Source: Hymenolepis diminuta (taxonomy: Eukaryota > Platyhelminthes > Cestoda > Cyclophyllidea > Hymenolepididae). Taken from it: a stretch of DNA of 64,000 nt. Shown here piece by piece: positions 14,351-27,520 of the stretch. The position numbers were made by a program, and so were the translations under genes. The stretch is from NCBI GenBank assembly GCA_900708905.1, contig CAADRB010000061.1, positions 18,066 to 82,065 on the forward strand, in the 5' to 3' direction. How positions within the stretch are numbered: the stretch's first letter is position 1; the number at the start of each line of letters is the position of its first letter. Under the pieces are notes generated by a model, which was given only the letters and a program-made list of their open reading frames with translations, made no database searches and was not told where the DNA came from.

Positions 14351-15154
14351 TAATCGACTTTGATGAGACTGAAAAGGAGTGGTGGAATGCTTATATACTC
14401 AAAAGAATAGCACAGTTTCACCTTGGGGAATTAAAATTGGTTAATTCAGTACCTTAATGATTAATCCAAATCCAGTGTAAGGAAAACGTTTAATGTTCAA
14501 CATATATTAAATCCCAAACCTTTCCGATCCGGAAACTGCTAGATCAGATTTGGTCAAGTTTGATATGTTATTCCTACCATTAGATGCTCATCAATGAATC
14601 CTGATCACTGACAGTATCACCAATTACGGTAGTAAACGTGTTATCCGAATACCATTTATCTAACTATAGACAGGACAGCAGCTAATCCCCTATTTACTAA
14701 TGATGCATACATATTTAGAGATCCGAGTGAAAATCAGCTTGGCAACTTACTATATGTTATTTTAGAAGTTAATGTCTGTTAAATTATATATCATTTGAGA
14801 CTAACCCAACCAGATCAACTTTCTAATAGAGCTTGATCAGCGCTTAATCTGACCTTACTGATGATTGAATGGGTTTCCATATCGGTCTAGAGATCCTACA
14901 TGGGGGACAAAAGTTGAGCTGGACACGCAAAGAAGCTCAATGGTTTCTATAACTTCACTTCGACTGATTAATTCAAAAAATAAATTTTATTTATTATGAT
15001 GCGTTTACGCCGTTACACTGGTGCCACTTCAGGGTTTAATCGTTACTGAAACGATAGTTCACTACTTCTTAAATTTACTGCCTCCTTCTCAGATCAAGTG
15101 CCGTTTATTGATCAAATCAATCAATTGTTCACTCCATTATCATTTAGAAACAGC

Positions 15155-15430
15155 ATCAATAAGTAATTCGATCAGTTAATTTAACTGTCAGTTCTTATGA
15201 GCTCATACGTCAAGTGATAACGTCAATTTCCTGAGCCAACACAAAATGAAAGTAACAAACTCTTAGACTGAGAAAATTCGTACTACTTTTATGCTAATTA
15301 GTGGCGTAAAATACGTGTAAATGTGTGAGGGTATAAGGTATAAATAGTCACTTCAGTAGGGCAGTTGCTTTGTTAATCTTATTATAAGTTTATTTTCCGC
15401 AATACTTTTTGAGTTTTCAAGGTCTGAAAA
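15155..15430 (+). repeat. Array unit 5 (core)
   Basis: It aligns along its whole length to unit 4, sharing CGATCAGTTAATTTAACT, CAACACAAAATGAAA, TTAGACTGAGAAAATTCG, GTGGCGTAAAATACGTG and TAGTCACTTCA. A 91-codon open frame lies just downstream (15,562-15,837). In the adjacent unit the equivalent frame is open over about 20 codons with a similar peptide (NPLF-N-AY then RD--ENQ). Outside that segment the frame is broken. Confidence 0.6.
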
Positions 15431-17899
15431 TAACAGTAAAATGCCTATGTACTGACCAGAACAGCATATCATTGCCTTGGGAAATTAAGAGCAATCAGCT
15501 TATTTAATTAGTTATTTTCAGTACACTAATAATAAAATTAAATTCATTAAACAAATAAGTTTTGGATGGAACGATGAGATCCCGGATCCTCTTAGGTCGA
15601 ATAACTTCTAGACTGGAATTAATTAATAAACGTGTCATCGGGTATAGGAGCTTAGAGAACTTCATTTATCCAAGAATAACCAAAACATCAACTAATCCCC
15701 TTTTCATTAATAATGCATATGGACTTAGAGACTTGAATGAGAACCAGTTTACTTTAAAGTGCTTAGGTATGACAGTTTTAGGAATCAATCGAGAACCATC
15801 CAATTTAGTAGGTCAGTTGAAATGGTCCGACTTATAAATAGCTAAATCAGCGAAGTTGGTGTTACCAGAACTTCAGATGACCTCGTTTATGACCAAACAT
15901 CTGCATATTTGGCTGTCGCTCCAGACAGTGCATAAGGTACAAAATGTGGAGCGGAAATACAAAATAGTTCGGTAACTTAAACAAATCCGACTAGCTTCAG
16001 ATTTATTCATTAGTTAATGTCATTTAACCAGTTAGCTCAATCAGATCAAATGTGGGTAAAGAAGGATCATTTTTTGGATCAACCCATAATTTAAATTTTA
16101 AGCCATTCTGGTCACTGATCTTTCGAATAATTTTGGACGACTATAAAATCACACTACCTCCGTGTCTTAGTAACTTGATTCAGGACTTGAACGAACTTTG
16201 TAATTCATCCTAAAATGAATGCATTGGGTAAGATCTTTCGTTTTGGATAATTTTCAAGAGCAGTTAGTCATACTCTCCTTTTATTCACTGCTGAAGTTTT
16301 ATTTTTATTAAGTAACAAATAAGATCACCTAGTTGAACTTTTGTGCGCAATAACCGTAAGAAGACAAGAACCAGCATTATATGGAAATGAAATACTTAAC
16401 TGATGACCATGAAAGCTACACGAAATACTTTGCTGTTTTCATTAGAAGCAGCCCAAAACACGCCCAAATGTGTCAAAATATTCCATGTGAACAGTTGTTT
16501 CAAGCAATGTTTATATTAAATGACAGGTTCTTTTCTTCACGGTTTAACACCCCGAAAAGGCAGAAACAGTACAGATAAAATATACGGGCAGTTAACAGTA
16601 TTGTAAATTCTTTTTTACCTCAAGACGTAACCAATGTGAGACCAAAAAATTTTCGGAAATAAAAAGATATATTCATTATTCTATCCAACTGCGTCCTTTC
16701 AAACAAACTAAACCTGTACCATGGAAAGAGAAATCTTGATTTCTAATATCCGGACTCCCAGTGTCGGACCACTCTCTTTGAGACAGAGGCTTGAGTATGA
16801 CCGACTTCCCCCTGTCGTCAAGCCTGTCTAGTTTGTCTCCCTAATCAGTTGTAATTGGCAGAACACTATTTTATGTGATCTAGGAAAGACGTGTTCTCTC
16901 TGAGGTCCTTGGGGTTTTGGATTTAGTTCCCAATACGATACATTAAGTAAACACCTTTTTTTCATATTTAGATAGCCATGATCTAAGGTAATGGCTAGTC
17001 CAAGAAATTATTAATTATATCTAGCTGTGGAAAGAGAGAGACTAAGGAACCATATTAGAAATCGATGTTAGATTCAAATAAATAAGGTCGATTATTTCGC
17101 ACTTTATTGATTATATTTTAAATGACTAGGTCTCATTTGTTCTATTTATATATTAGGCAGTCGTGAAATTGGGACAACTCTTAGTAGAAACTTGTTCTAG
17201 AAATAAGCCTAAGTGAATGTCACTTCAACCCTAACTCACACGCAGAATGGAATACATTCATCGACATAATATATTTCAAGCTTAGAAGAAAAAGTACATA
17301 TGCGACATTACAACTCTTTAAGAATTATTCCAGTTTGATTAGGGCAACTGATAAGTGGGTAAATGTATGCCTGAAACCTAAAACTTGCGCCCACGAATAG
17401 GAAATTGGAAAGTGATATTTGAAGATTTAGACAGAGATAAGAGGGTTGAAAGCCTGGTTTTACTGCGGACATTCTGGGTGGTAGTAATAAAATAACATGA
17501 GTTCACGAGAAATTAAAAATATCGACTTACTTTTAAGGTTAAGAACTTGGACAGATTGTACTAGGTTTGCTTAAAATGTGATGCAAAATGCGTGCGAATA
17601 TGTACGAATATTGTTCGGAAATGATCATTTCAAACGTGTCATGGCCTCGTTGATTATAAATACTTAGCAATTGAGAATGAATGGAAAGTGCTTAAAGTAG
17701 CTCTATTCTCGAAGTAAAGCTGCTTTTGGAGACAGACCAAATTAGGGTTAATGTCCTCTTCTAGAATTGATGATATTCCCAAGGCTAACAGGATACAATA
17801 ACCTTTCTCGAGTGAGAAGATCATGAGTTAAGTAAGATTACAGGTTTAATGGAAAAAGGAGTTGGAGGATTAATTGGGAAGTAAAAGAATAGCGTTAGT

Positions 17900-18005
17900 A
17901 ATGAATGAGGATAACTCGGGTCGTGAGAAATAGAACTTATTTAGATACCATTAGGGAGTTGACGAATTTCGCGTCCTCTGTTCATTGATAAGTAAGTAGG
18001 GCAGA
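17900..18005. repeat. Dispersed repeat B, copy 1
   Basis: This segment aligns with 50,540-50,660. Both share a TAGATACCATTAGGGAGT / AAGGTATGATAAGGGAGT block and CGTCCTCTGTTCATTGAT / CGTCCTTTGTTCGTTGAT, both in purine-rich surroundings. The two copies are in the same orientation. Nothing in it identifies an element class. Confidence 0.4.
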
Positions 18006-18511
18006 GGTAGGAATTAGTAGATACGCAAGATCAAGAGAAATCGAGCAGATATATGAGTGAGAGCGAGCCGGTACTACGTCCTATAGCATAATGAATGCGT
18101 GAACTCCTAAATAATAACGTTATACATATTTAAGATTAATTAGAAATATACCTGAAAAACTTCGATTTAATTTTATATGTTAGTTAATGCGTTAATTACT
18201 TCTCGAGTCTTGAACATAATCAATACAGAAGGAACTTATAGTGTAATTAAAGAAAATAGTATTGATGAATGTGTAAATGTGTTATTCATCTAAAACATAC
18301 TATCAATTTGGAACGATAAATCGAAGAACGTTGAAAATTGAAATTTTTTCTTTTCATTGATAATAGCGAAAATCCGATGCGAATTTAATTCTGAGATAGT
18401 TCCTAGAAGGCAATGCATAAGGCCTGAGAAAGGACATAATTATTTAGATTATGATAAAAATAAAAAAATCTGTACGTTGGTTATTTCATAGACCTATTTT
18501 TATGGTGGAAA

Positions 18512-18521
18512 GGGGGGGGGG
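18512..18521 (+). repeat. Ten-G homopolymer in a G-rich tract
   Basis: A run of ten G is followed by A, GG, A, GG in strongly AT-rich DNA. The neighbouring GG runs are too short for a textbook four-run quadruplex. It is at least a slippage-prone tract. Confidence 0.8.
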
Positions 18522-21500
18522 AGGAGGTGTAAATGTGCACTAATTTTTGATATCAGCAATTTTATTGGACTACCAATCTCTTGTTGCCAATACAACCAAT
18601 TATACTAAGCTGCTAGGTTTTTCAAGGAATAAGCTTCATTATGGAAACTATCTGAATGAAAATGTCTTCATTTTCTGTATGCTTGTTCCTACTTGGATAC
18701 AAAAGGAAGCACAATTTCAATACTTCATCCTACTTGTCAAAATGATAATTCACATGTAAGTGTCAGTTAAAAAGAAAAATTCATTTTTTTATTTGACCTT
18801 TCAAAAGGACAGACATAAAAATAAGTGGCATGGAAAGTGTGAAATGATTTGTCTGAGCCATCTTAATAATTAGATGCGTGATGAAAGTTTAACATTCAAA
18901 TTAAATATTTCTTGGCTAGATAGAATAGAATGTAAAAGCAGAGAACAAAGTGTGAAGATTGACTGCCGTTCAGAAGCAGATCATTCCACTCCTGTTATTA
19001 TTTCAATGGATCGGGTTACAATTAAACGGAAATTAGACGAACCATTTTTTATAATGATCTGGGATTGGAATTCACTAAAATCTTATTTCACTTGGTTCTC
19101 TTCCCGATTCTTTACTTCAAGAGTAGTCTTTTTACAAATCAATAAAATGAATAGAATTTGGAAGCCTTATTGAAGCACTACTGGAGTAATTAAAATTTAA
19201 TTATTCATCACTTTTAGTCTAGCCTAGGAGCTCTCTATAATGACCTCCATATTTATGCATCTATCCCAAAAAGTTGTAAACATTCACCCGAAACTGATGT
19301 TAATTTTGTGCCGTTCTGGTTTTAAGGACAACTGATATTTGTGTCTTCACTGACCTTTCAAAGCATTGGGCACATGACTCATAAGAAATTAATTCCAACG
19401 TTAATTATGGTATAAATTCTCAATGTTGACAGGCTAAACTAGTAGAGTCTATTTATAAGGCTGAGTGAAGTACTACTATTAGAATAAGAAATATGCTAAT
19501 TCTGGAATCAGAATCTTAGCGACATGCTTTATGTACTACCTTTGCATTGCCTATTCTGGCCTCCTCCATGTTTAGTGTTTTATCTATAAGTAGTTTCTGT
19601 ATTATCTGACCATATTCCAATCAGTTATCAGTGCTTATACAAGATAACGTGTCTAATTGCTAACGGTAGATAAATGATAGATCAATTGCTTATTTCCTTT
19701 TCTTCCTACTCTCTCTAATACGTATATTATAGCCCTAGCTATATTTTTATCTCGAATCTTGCTTGGAGTCAAACTGTTTAGTAAGGGACATAAGTCGTCT
19801 GCACTGGTGGGTGCATGAAAAGGAACTTTATCCGCTAATATTCTAGATTTTTTTGAAACTTCCTTCTGTTTTAGCTAAAATATCAGCAATTGGGAAAAAT
19901 GTAATTTGGAATGGCTAGAATGAGAGACCTGAGTGAATGTGAATTTTTGAACTAGAAAAACTCTAGAATACCTTCTTTTCCTTCTTGATTTGGAGTATTT
20001 GGAATGATTCTCCTAGGAGAGATTTTGCACTGAATCTGGTGTCAACATTTAGGATGGTATTCTGGTATCCAGCTCTTCAACCACCTTTATCTTTTATAAA
20101 ACTAAAAACAACAGAAAATTGGGGAACTGAAAGTCCCTGTTAATCACTGCTCCAGAGAAACAGTGATCCCATCGATAGTTCAAGTGAATTGATTTCTTTG
20201 CCTCAACTGCCATATAGTTGATGACTAACTTAGTTAATTATTAATTTTCAACAGAGAAATATAAGTTTTTCAATCACATAATCTCCCTCTATCCAAAAAA
20301 TATGTAAATGCTTTATTTTAAAAAGTGTGAACATGAATATGACTCATTAAAATTCATTTTCTGTAGGATTAAAATCTGTCAATCATCTCTTGAATGATCT
20401 GTGAAGGATGAATAAAATATAGTGGACTGACTCTCCCAAATACGTAGACATTCATTAAAAAAAACAGCTTTTTTTCCATTTTATCAAAAGATTTCATTTG
20501 ATACCGATCCAAGTTATTTCAAAAGAAATTTAGGGATGCATTTCTATATTGTTAGCTTATTTCTCCAGTCATAGTTAAATACGATCTCAGACTATAGTAA
20601 GTTAATAACATTACAAGATTCCTAATTGGTATTTAATAAATTAGTCTCCCTATTTCGATTTGGTCAGTAAAGTGCGATAAAATAGTAATTCTTCCTTTTC
20701 ACAGAAATACCGCTTCATCCTCCTAACGCTTATTTATGAATTGATAAATAGACTGCAATTATTCAAATGGAAGGAATAGGTAGGAGTCGGCTCATTTTTA
20801 TTTTTCGTGCGCATTTCGCTTTTCGTCGATCAATCAATTTTTGTGAACGACAAACATCTGCCTTCATTCTTAATGTGAAAATCCTCTCTCCACCTTTTTC
20901 CATCAAGGATAATTCAGTAAATCCATTGACTATTTTGAAAGATACAAACATCAGTTTTGTCTCAGAAACGCCTACAATAGATAATGCGAAACGGTTTTAA
21001 TATAAAACTCATAAATGCGCTGACATTTTTTATCACCTTACCTCCTAAGGTCAGTACAAATAGCCTTGGAGTGTGATCTGCAGATCTTATCATAACCTTA
21101 GAATCATATCCAAATAATCGTACTAAATTTTAAGTATCATCGCCTTTGTAAATTTGAGACTAATTTAAGCATAATGAAGAGGAAAGTTTAATAACTTTTA
21201 ATTAACATGTCTATGTAGATTTAATTTAATATAGGATTATTTAGAGTTTGATTCCTACGCTAACCAAACTGAAAAAAATGTAATTCTCTAAATTCTGCAT
21301 TCGGTAGTAATCGCAACAGTTGTGGAAATGTCTGCCTTATTAAGGATTTAGCTAAAGGAAATTTTATAATTGCAAAAGGGAGAGAAGATAGCAAAGTGGC
21401 AAGACGAATTTCTGTCCTATCATTAAATATAATAATAGAATATCAATCAATGTCTATTAATAATGTATAATAGGGCAATAGTAAGTTTTTCATCCCTAGA

Positions 21501-24500
21501 GACCACCGGAAATAGAGTAGATGAATAGTAACTTCCTGTGAAGGTCTTTAGGCTTAAATCCTCAAAAAAATGCATGGTTGTCGGCAATTGATGAAGTTCG
21601 GAAATCAGGGATAATGATAGGCTATTACAGTAGTGGGCGCTCAGATCGAAGCAAAGACCACCATACAAAAACGAAAGCCCCAGATTCTAAAAATGGAGTC
21701 TGGAGCGATTGCTTGTGCATAATTTGATTTTCAAATAAAACCCCAGTGTGTGAGGGCTCTTCATTGGCTCGTCTATAAGAAGAATAGATTAAAATTTGAA
21801 TCGTTTAGATGAAAAAACGTGAAATTGCTTCTTTATCCATTCAATTTATTCAGTATGAAAGTCAGAAGTAATTAGTCTTCGGCGAGACTGAAAAGTAAAG
21901 ATATTCGCTCGGATTCCGTTTCTTTCCGCTCCATCATTCATTTATTTATCAAAATGATTGCATTGCATCGTAATCATCTAGGGTATGATGAAATTCAATA
22001 CCGAATCAATAAATCAATTAAATCCTTTAATTACCAACACTCAATAACTTCGAAGATTGAATTTATCCTCACGAGAACATGACATGAGGTTAAGCACTTC
22101 ATGTTTCAAGAACTTCATTACCTTCATAGTTCTCTAGTAAAGACAAATTTAATCAAATTAGGACTGAAACCACGCCATTTATGACGCACACTAAAAAAAA
22201 TTTTCAAATATTGCCATCGTTCCTTCTAAGGCGATTTTGTTGAGAGCTAGATTCTCACCAAAAATAGCTGGCGAAACAATTGCGAAAATGAAAACATTAT
22301 GCATAACCAATTGACAATTTGTAACTAATTTATAACTAAGGCTTATTTAGGAGAGTGGATTTGTTTTGACAAAAGTGATTTGCGATGTCCTAAATTTGGT
22401 ACAAGCAATTGATGGCCATTTCTGGGGGAAAAAGATTCCTTTAGCTGGAAGGAAAATACCAGAAAATCGAATCTTACTCCACTTGTAAGGGTTAGAGATA
22501 CAAGTGATTATATTTGTACATTTGAAATGAAGAAAGCTAACTTGTAAAGAATATTAAATCTTAAAAATTTATCAATAAATTGGAATAATTTTTATATTAC
22601 CAATGATAGAAGCTGATAAACATTACGATTTTTTCTTAATGGAAGAATACGCAAAATGGAGACAAAATCAACTTTGAGGATTAATGATGCGAGATAAATT
22701 CGAGCTTACCTAACAGGGTGAAGGTTAAATGAATATGAATAATGTCTTGGGGATGACGTAATCATAAGGCCACGGTTATTAAGCCGTCTTTTCCCATTTG
22801 GCTTTCCAAGTAAAAACCATACTATTAAGTTGTAGACAGTTTTTGTTGAATCCATGAGAATACATGTTTACTCTTGAAAAAAAATCGATTGGCCTAAACA
22901 TCAGCTATTTCAATAACAAATCTAAATCAGTGAAACGTTGTAATAAGTAGAATATCAACGGTATGGCTATGCGTGTACTGAAACCCAATCCTATTCACAA
23001 AAATTGGTCTATAAAAAGCTTGATAATAAGCCGCCAGAATCTTATTTTTCAAAATTCTTTTTATCAACGTCATCGAATTTTTCGATAAAAGCTCCAAAAC
23101 AAAGAAAACTACAGTTTGTTACCAATCAATTAGTCAACAAAGTACTGATTTTCACTCTGTTATTATGTTGAAATCATATTCAAAAGATTTAATTAATTAT
23201 TTATCAACTGCTTATTAGAAAGTTTAATCTCTGGTTTTATCTGAAAGCAGTTTGCTCCGTGGGTTTCGGGGTCTTACATCCTCACTACACTCTAGTATTC
23301 AGCATTCACTTATGTTCCTTATTCGTTAATACGCCTCTTAAATCTAACAAGTTCGATACTTATTATGATCTCGAATGTAGTTTTCTATACTGTTTTTTTC
23401 AGCTACTTATATTAACATCAGCATATCTGATTAAACGTTCGGCTTTCAGTCAGTTGCTTTATCATTCTGAACTTAACTCCCCTTCATAAATTTCTGATTC
23501 GTGAGTCATAAAATATGCGTAGTTGAACCTCATTTCCAGCACTTGAAACTAACGTTAGGGAAATGTGCTGACTTCCTCCAAATTACTCTTCTCCCACATT
23601 GGGATATGAGTCATTATACCCCAGTATGTGTCCCAAATGTTAGACCACTATGGGGCAAAATTACCATCTGCGCATAACTCATTACAGAGATTTATTAGCA
23701 GTTCCTTCGCCACAGACTATTCATATTGCATCAGCAACATCTACGAAGAAAAGTACATCCACGTTCCATAAAAAATAAATCATTAACAAGAATTGTGTTT
23801 TTAATCATAGGATTATCACATAGGAGGTATAAATAGTTCAGAATCATGAGGGTGGATGAATTATAACCATCAATCAGCTGAAGTTGATTACCGGTTTCCT
23901 TCTCATGTAATGCTAAATCCACATATGCAAATAGAAAGTTTACGAAAATTCACATCTTCATTAACTAAAATACTTAAATACTAAAAAAATAGGCAAACAA
24001 AATCACTTAAATAGAATAATAGAAAGCCTGTAGTTCGATCGTAACCTCCGTCCGAAAATTACCGAGAAACGATGCCTTTTCCCCAATTTACTCTGAATAA
24101 TAATGTATGTGAATCTAAATTCCAAACTTCAGATTCTTATCATATCTTTTGAGATTTGGCCTTTATCACATATCACCACTAGCGATCAGTTAAGACTCGG
24201 AGTTTTTAAAATGGATCCGAGATTGATGCTTGTTGAGTTCGAATACTCCTCTTTATTTATCTAGAACGTGGTCATAGAGAAATTGGGAATTAAGATTAAT
24301 AAGTAATAAACGGTTGAGAACATATAAACTAATCATCACGGCGATATCTTTTTAGTGTGTATATGATGACCTATACCCTAGCGTACTATAATTATCTGTT
24401 ATTGATCAATGAAAAAGGAAACAAAATCTGTCAACTACCTTACGTTATATCAATAAACCCTCTTCATCAGATCCCGGGTTCCACTTGTTCAATGCTGAAA

Positions 24501-24671
24501 CTTTCCCTTCCCTATAAATTTGCCGTACTTTCTCTCACTCCCTTTCCTCTTTTTTCTCTTATTCCACTATGTTTGGCAAATACACATCCATCTCAACTCC
24601 TGTTCATCCCATTTTGGGAGTGATTTCCTGCAAGTTTTTAGGACAATCATTCATTTTGTAAGGAGATTTTA

Positions 24672-24695
24672 AGTCCAACTCGGATGGACTTTAAA
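24672..24695. repeat. Short inverted repeat, 7 bp
   Basis: AAGTCCA and TGGACTT flank a 7-nt loop. After one mismatch, two further T/A pairs could extend the stem. Its purpose is not evident. Confidence 0.6.
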
Positions 24696-25158
24696 GCAGC
24701 TTTGTTATCTGGATAAGAGCTACGTTACTTTTAATCCATTTGGTGATTGAACTCAATTTCTTGGACATTGACCTTGCGTTCAACCTGCACCCGACAAGTT
24801 CTCATTAATTTCAATGAGCCATCTGCGAACTACTAGAACCGCTATGTTTCAACTCATCAAAATCCAGAATCCGTTGGTTAGATTCACATCTTGTATACTT
24901 TGCAAATAAAGAAAACACCGGAATCTTGTAGCTCCTGTTGTAATAAAACCCTATTCCGGTCATCTCCTTGCGAAAAGACGTTAACCGCCAAACACATATG
25001 TTACCCTAGCACCGTTGACGCACATTAGAAATTAACCTTATATTGACCTTGGCATGAATAAACATATATGCGTCCTGATCGGATCATTTGGCTGATTCCA
25101 CTAAGTCACACCAAACACAATATTTTCGTTGAAAAAAGGATCAGTTAATGTTAGTATG

Positions 25159-25186
25159 ACACTTCACTATTCGGATAGTGAAGTGT
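25159..25186. repeat. Perfect 12-bp stem with TCGG loop
   Basis: ACACTTCACTAT (25,159-25,170) is followed by TCGG and then its exact reverse complement (25,175-25,186). After a 3x3 internal loop, TAGT (25,152-25,155) and ACTA (25,190-25,193) can also pair. It lies in otherwise featureless intergenic DNA with no poly-T terminator arrangement or gene next to it. Confidence 0.85.
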
Positions 25187-27307
25187 ATAACTATCAATAT
25201 AACCCATAAAAAGAGTAGGGGGAGGTGAAATTCAAAGATTTTGTCAAAACTCCAGAGATAATTGATATTTCTCTATCCTCTTGATCATCATGACTTGAGA
25301 CATCCTAAAGTATCTAGGATCTTAATTTTGAAGGTGATAATTGCTCGAACAATAACTTACATTCATTATTTCCTCGAAATCTCGCATTTCGCAAACAACT
25401 TCCAATTCGTTTGACAACGTAAGAAAGCATACATATATAAATTTATCAAATTTAAAAGATTATGTAATGGAGCCACCCTCACTTAAATAAGTAGATATTA
25501 ATTTTAGTGAGTAAAATCAATTCAGCTTAATTCTAATCCACTCCAATTAGCCTGTGCCAGAATTTGATGTTGAGGTCATTTTCAATACCCAAGAGATTTA
25601 GCTTAGTTCAGTACATTTCACATTTAATGGTTTCTAAATGTTTGATATTACATAATTTAAATGGAAATGAATTCCTTTTAAAATAAGTCTTCGTGAGTAT
25701 TTTGACTATGAGATTTTAGATGATCTTGGAGATAATAATTAAAGATTACATGCTTCCTTAGTCTAGGAAAGATGTATCTTCTCTAAATTAATGAAAAATA
25801 AACTTTCATTTGTGTTTTTCTATTAACGAATATGAATTATTTTAATAAGTAGTTGCATTGACTATGAAATTACGAGTCGAAACTGATTTTGTTTTAAGGT
25901 GTGGAATTATAAAGGTGAATAAAAACTTCCTCCCATGGAACGCCAGTACTTATTACAATTTTAGCTCAGTAACTTGAATTGACCTTTTATATCTCAGACC
26001 ATTAAGGTTTTAAGTACGAAAGGACACTGATCGCTTACTAAAATCAGGCGAATTTTTGCACTCATCGGTCCCTCAAATAAAATGTAATACTGAAATCGTT
26101 TACCTCCCTTTCCTTTTTTTCATTGGATTCCTTTCCTGCTGGTTAAGAAAAGTCAAGCAGTAGTATTAATTAATCAGTCATAAATGAGCAGCGACACATA
26201 AACAGAGTTTTAAAACAGAAATTGAGTATGGTAAAAGTCCCGAATTTATTCTCAATCCTTGATGAAGCGCGATCACAAACAAATACAAGTAAATGTAGAA
26301 AGTTGTTCTCGAGTAATGAGTAAGAACAAACATTAATTTCCTGAGTAATTCATAATATATTTGTTCTTTAATACATGGAACAGTGCAATAAAATATATAA
26401 CTTTTCATTGTGGGAAATCATTTAAATGCAGAGAACTGTAAAGAGGTTTAATATGTGTTAATGGAAGAGGACCAAGTAGATAAAGGAAATAAAATCAGGA
26501 CATCAAAACAGCCTTTATCATTTTGAGTTCTGGATTCAGGTTTTATTTCATAATGGTCCTATGTTCAAATTTTAAGAATTTTTTAAATTTTCCTGAATGG
26601 ACTCATGTTCGCGACTTCCAGAGCTTACTGAGCAGTTGATGGGTGGCCAACCACATCATCTGCATTTTTTCTACCAGAATGATAGGCATTAACTTAGCAG
26701 ATCTGACTAGAATTCACCAGTATACACATACAATGCATGAAACAAGCAGATATAGTCTTTTCTTTCAAACTTCTACGCCATATCTAAGAATGCTGAGTTG
26801 GGATTTTAATCATTCTTATTCGCATACAAATTTTCAGCTAGTGCCCTCCTTGTACTATTTTTTTGTTCGACCCTAAAAGGTCAGATAGTACTAATAATGA
26901 ATCTTTTAATTACAAAATGAAACTTTATCAGTTCAACTTTCCTTAATGATAATTGGCTGATGCCATCCCGCTAAGGGAGTGAATGGCATGAAAAATAACT
27001 TAGTAAAATATAATTAATGAAACCAAAAATGTATATTACCAATTAAATTACAAAGCTGGCTGCATAAATCCTAATTCGCTACAATGTAGTCTTTTTACCT
27101 TGAACTTAAATCCCAACCACAAGCATCCTTTTTATACTACCACTCAACCACCACTTGTTTAATAATTGCTAAAGATTACCGAATAAATGTCAAAATTCTT
27201 ATAAGAAAAGAGAGGTTACGATTAATATTCGGGTAATTTTTTCCAATTTATATAACCTTTATGGTCACTAATATTACCCTCATATTATCATATTACTCAT
27301 AAAATTG

Positions 27308-27323
27308 ACATTAAATTTAATGT
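27308..27323. repeat. Perfect 16-bp palindrome
   Basis: ACATTAAATTTAATGT equals its own reverse complement. The AT-only core makes chance plausible. It lies just before a SINE copy. Confidence 0.8.
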
Positions 27324-27334
27324 TATTTCTGCGT

Positions 27335-27520
27335 AGGTTATCCCAAACCCTAGATCATATTACCACAGCCAGTTTTCACAGGATTGGGGGTGACAAAATT
27401 CGGGTTTCTCATCAAAGCGGCGCCTTGACACTACCCTCTATCCAAGATGAATGCTGAAAGAAACGTTTTCCTAAATGGGCTTGGGAGCTGTATGGTCCTG
27501 GTCTCAAATCAAATTTACTT
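27335..27520 (+). repeat. Degenerate SINE copy, 3' half
   Basis: The tail matches the reference copy near 51.0 kb: GACA, GTTTCTCATC, ACTACCCTCTATCCAAGATG, GCTGAAAGAAACG and TTTCCTAAATGGGCTTGG correspond to blocks there in the same order. The tRNA-like head is not recognisable, so it is 5'-truncated or decayed. Confidence 0.55.

Larger units (their letters stand above)
7930..17660. repeat. Decayed array of a ~1.1-kb repeat, seven recognisable units
   Basis: The same conserved core, carrying blocks such as GATCAG-TTAA, ACACGAAATG, TTAGACTG-GAAA-TTC, GGCGTAAAATA, AAATGTGTG and AGTCATTTCA, recurs near 8.0-8.14, 9.06-9.26, 10.42-10.70, 14.11-14.35, 15.16-15.43, 16.38-16.58 and 17.54-17.66 kb. Distances between equivalent points are about 1,075, 1,375, 3,690, 1,050, 1,150 and 1,130 bp. 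The long gap is close to three units and holds another repeat. Similarity also extends outside the core: CTAATCCCC begins at 14,692 and 15,692, exactly 1,000 bp apart. The regular spacing in one orientation favours an old tandem satellite over independent insertions. No complete ORF or terminal repeat was found. Confidence 0.6.
17700..27320. other. AT-rich intergenic DNA without recognised genes
   Basis: Apart from repeat B, a G10 run at 18,512-18,521, hairpins at 24.67 and 25.16 kb and a palindrome at 27.31 kb, I see nothing. Open frames of 70-99 codons occur (for example 18,874-19,173, which starts with ATG), but none shows a domain, family motif or plausible splice context. Confidence 0.5.

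Noticed and set aside
15562..15837. 91-codon frame in the 1.1-kb array
   Set aside because: It lies inside a decayed repeat unit and is broken in the neighbouring unit except over about 20 codons.
18874..19173. 99-codon frame starting with ATG
   Set aside because: Composition matches the AT-rich background, there are no motifs and no nearby promoter or splice signals.
20763..21000. Overlapping open frames on both strands
   Set aside because: Sense and antisense openness over about 190 bp is a codon-symmetry effect; neither product looks like a protein.
24195..24250. Possible tRNA around GAGTTCGAATACTC
   Set aside because: It has a T-arm-like segment and a 6-bp stem, but no A box and no acceptor stem at the right distance.
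24357..24623. 88-codon hydrophobic frame resembling a secreted peptide
   Set aside because: The hydrophobicity follows from pyrimidine-rich DNA; no signal-cleavage context or homologous motif.
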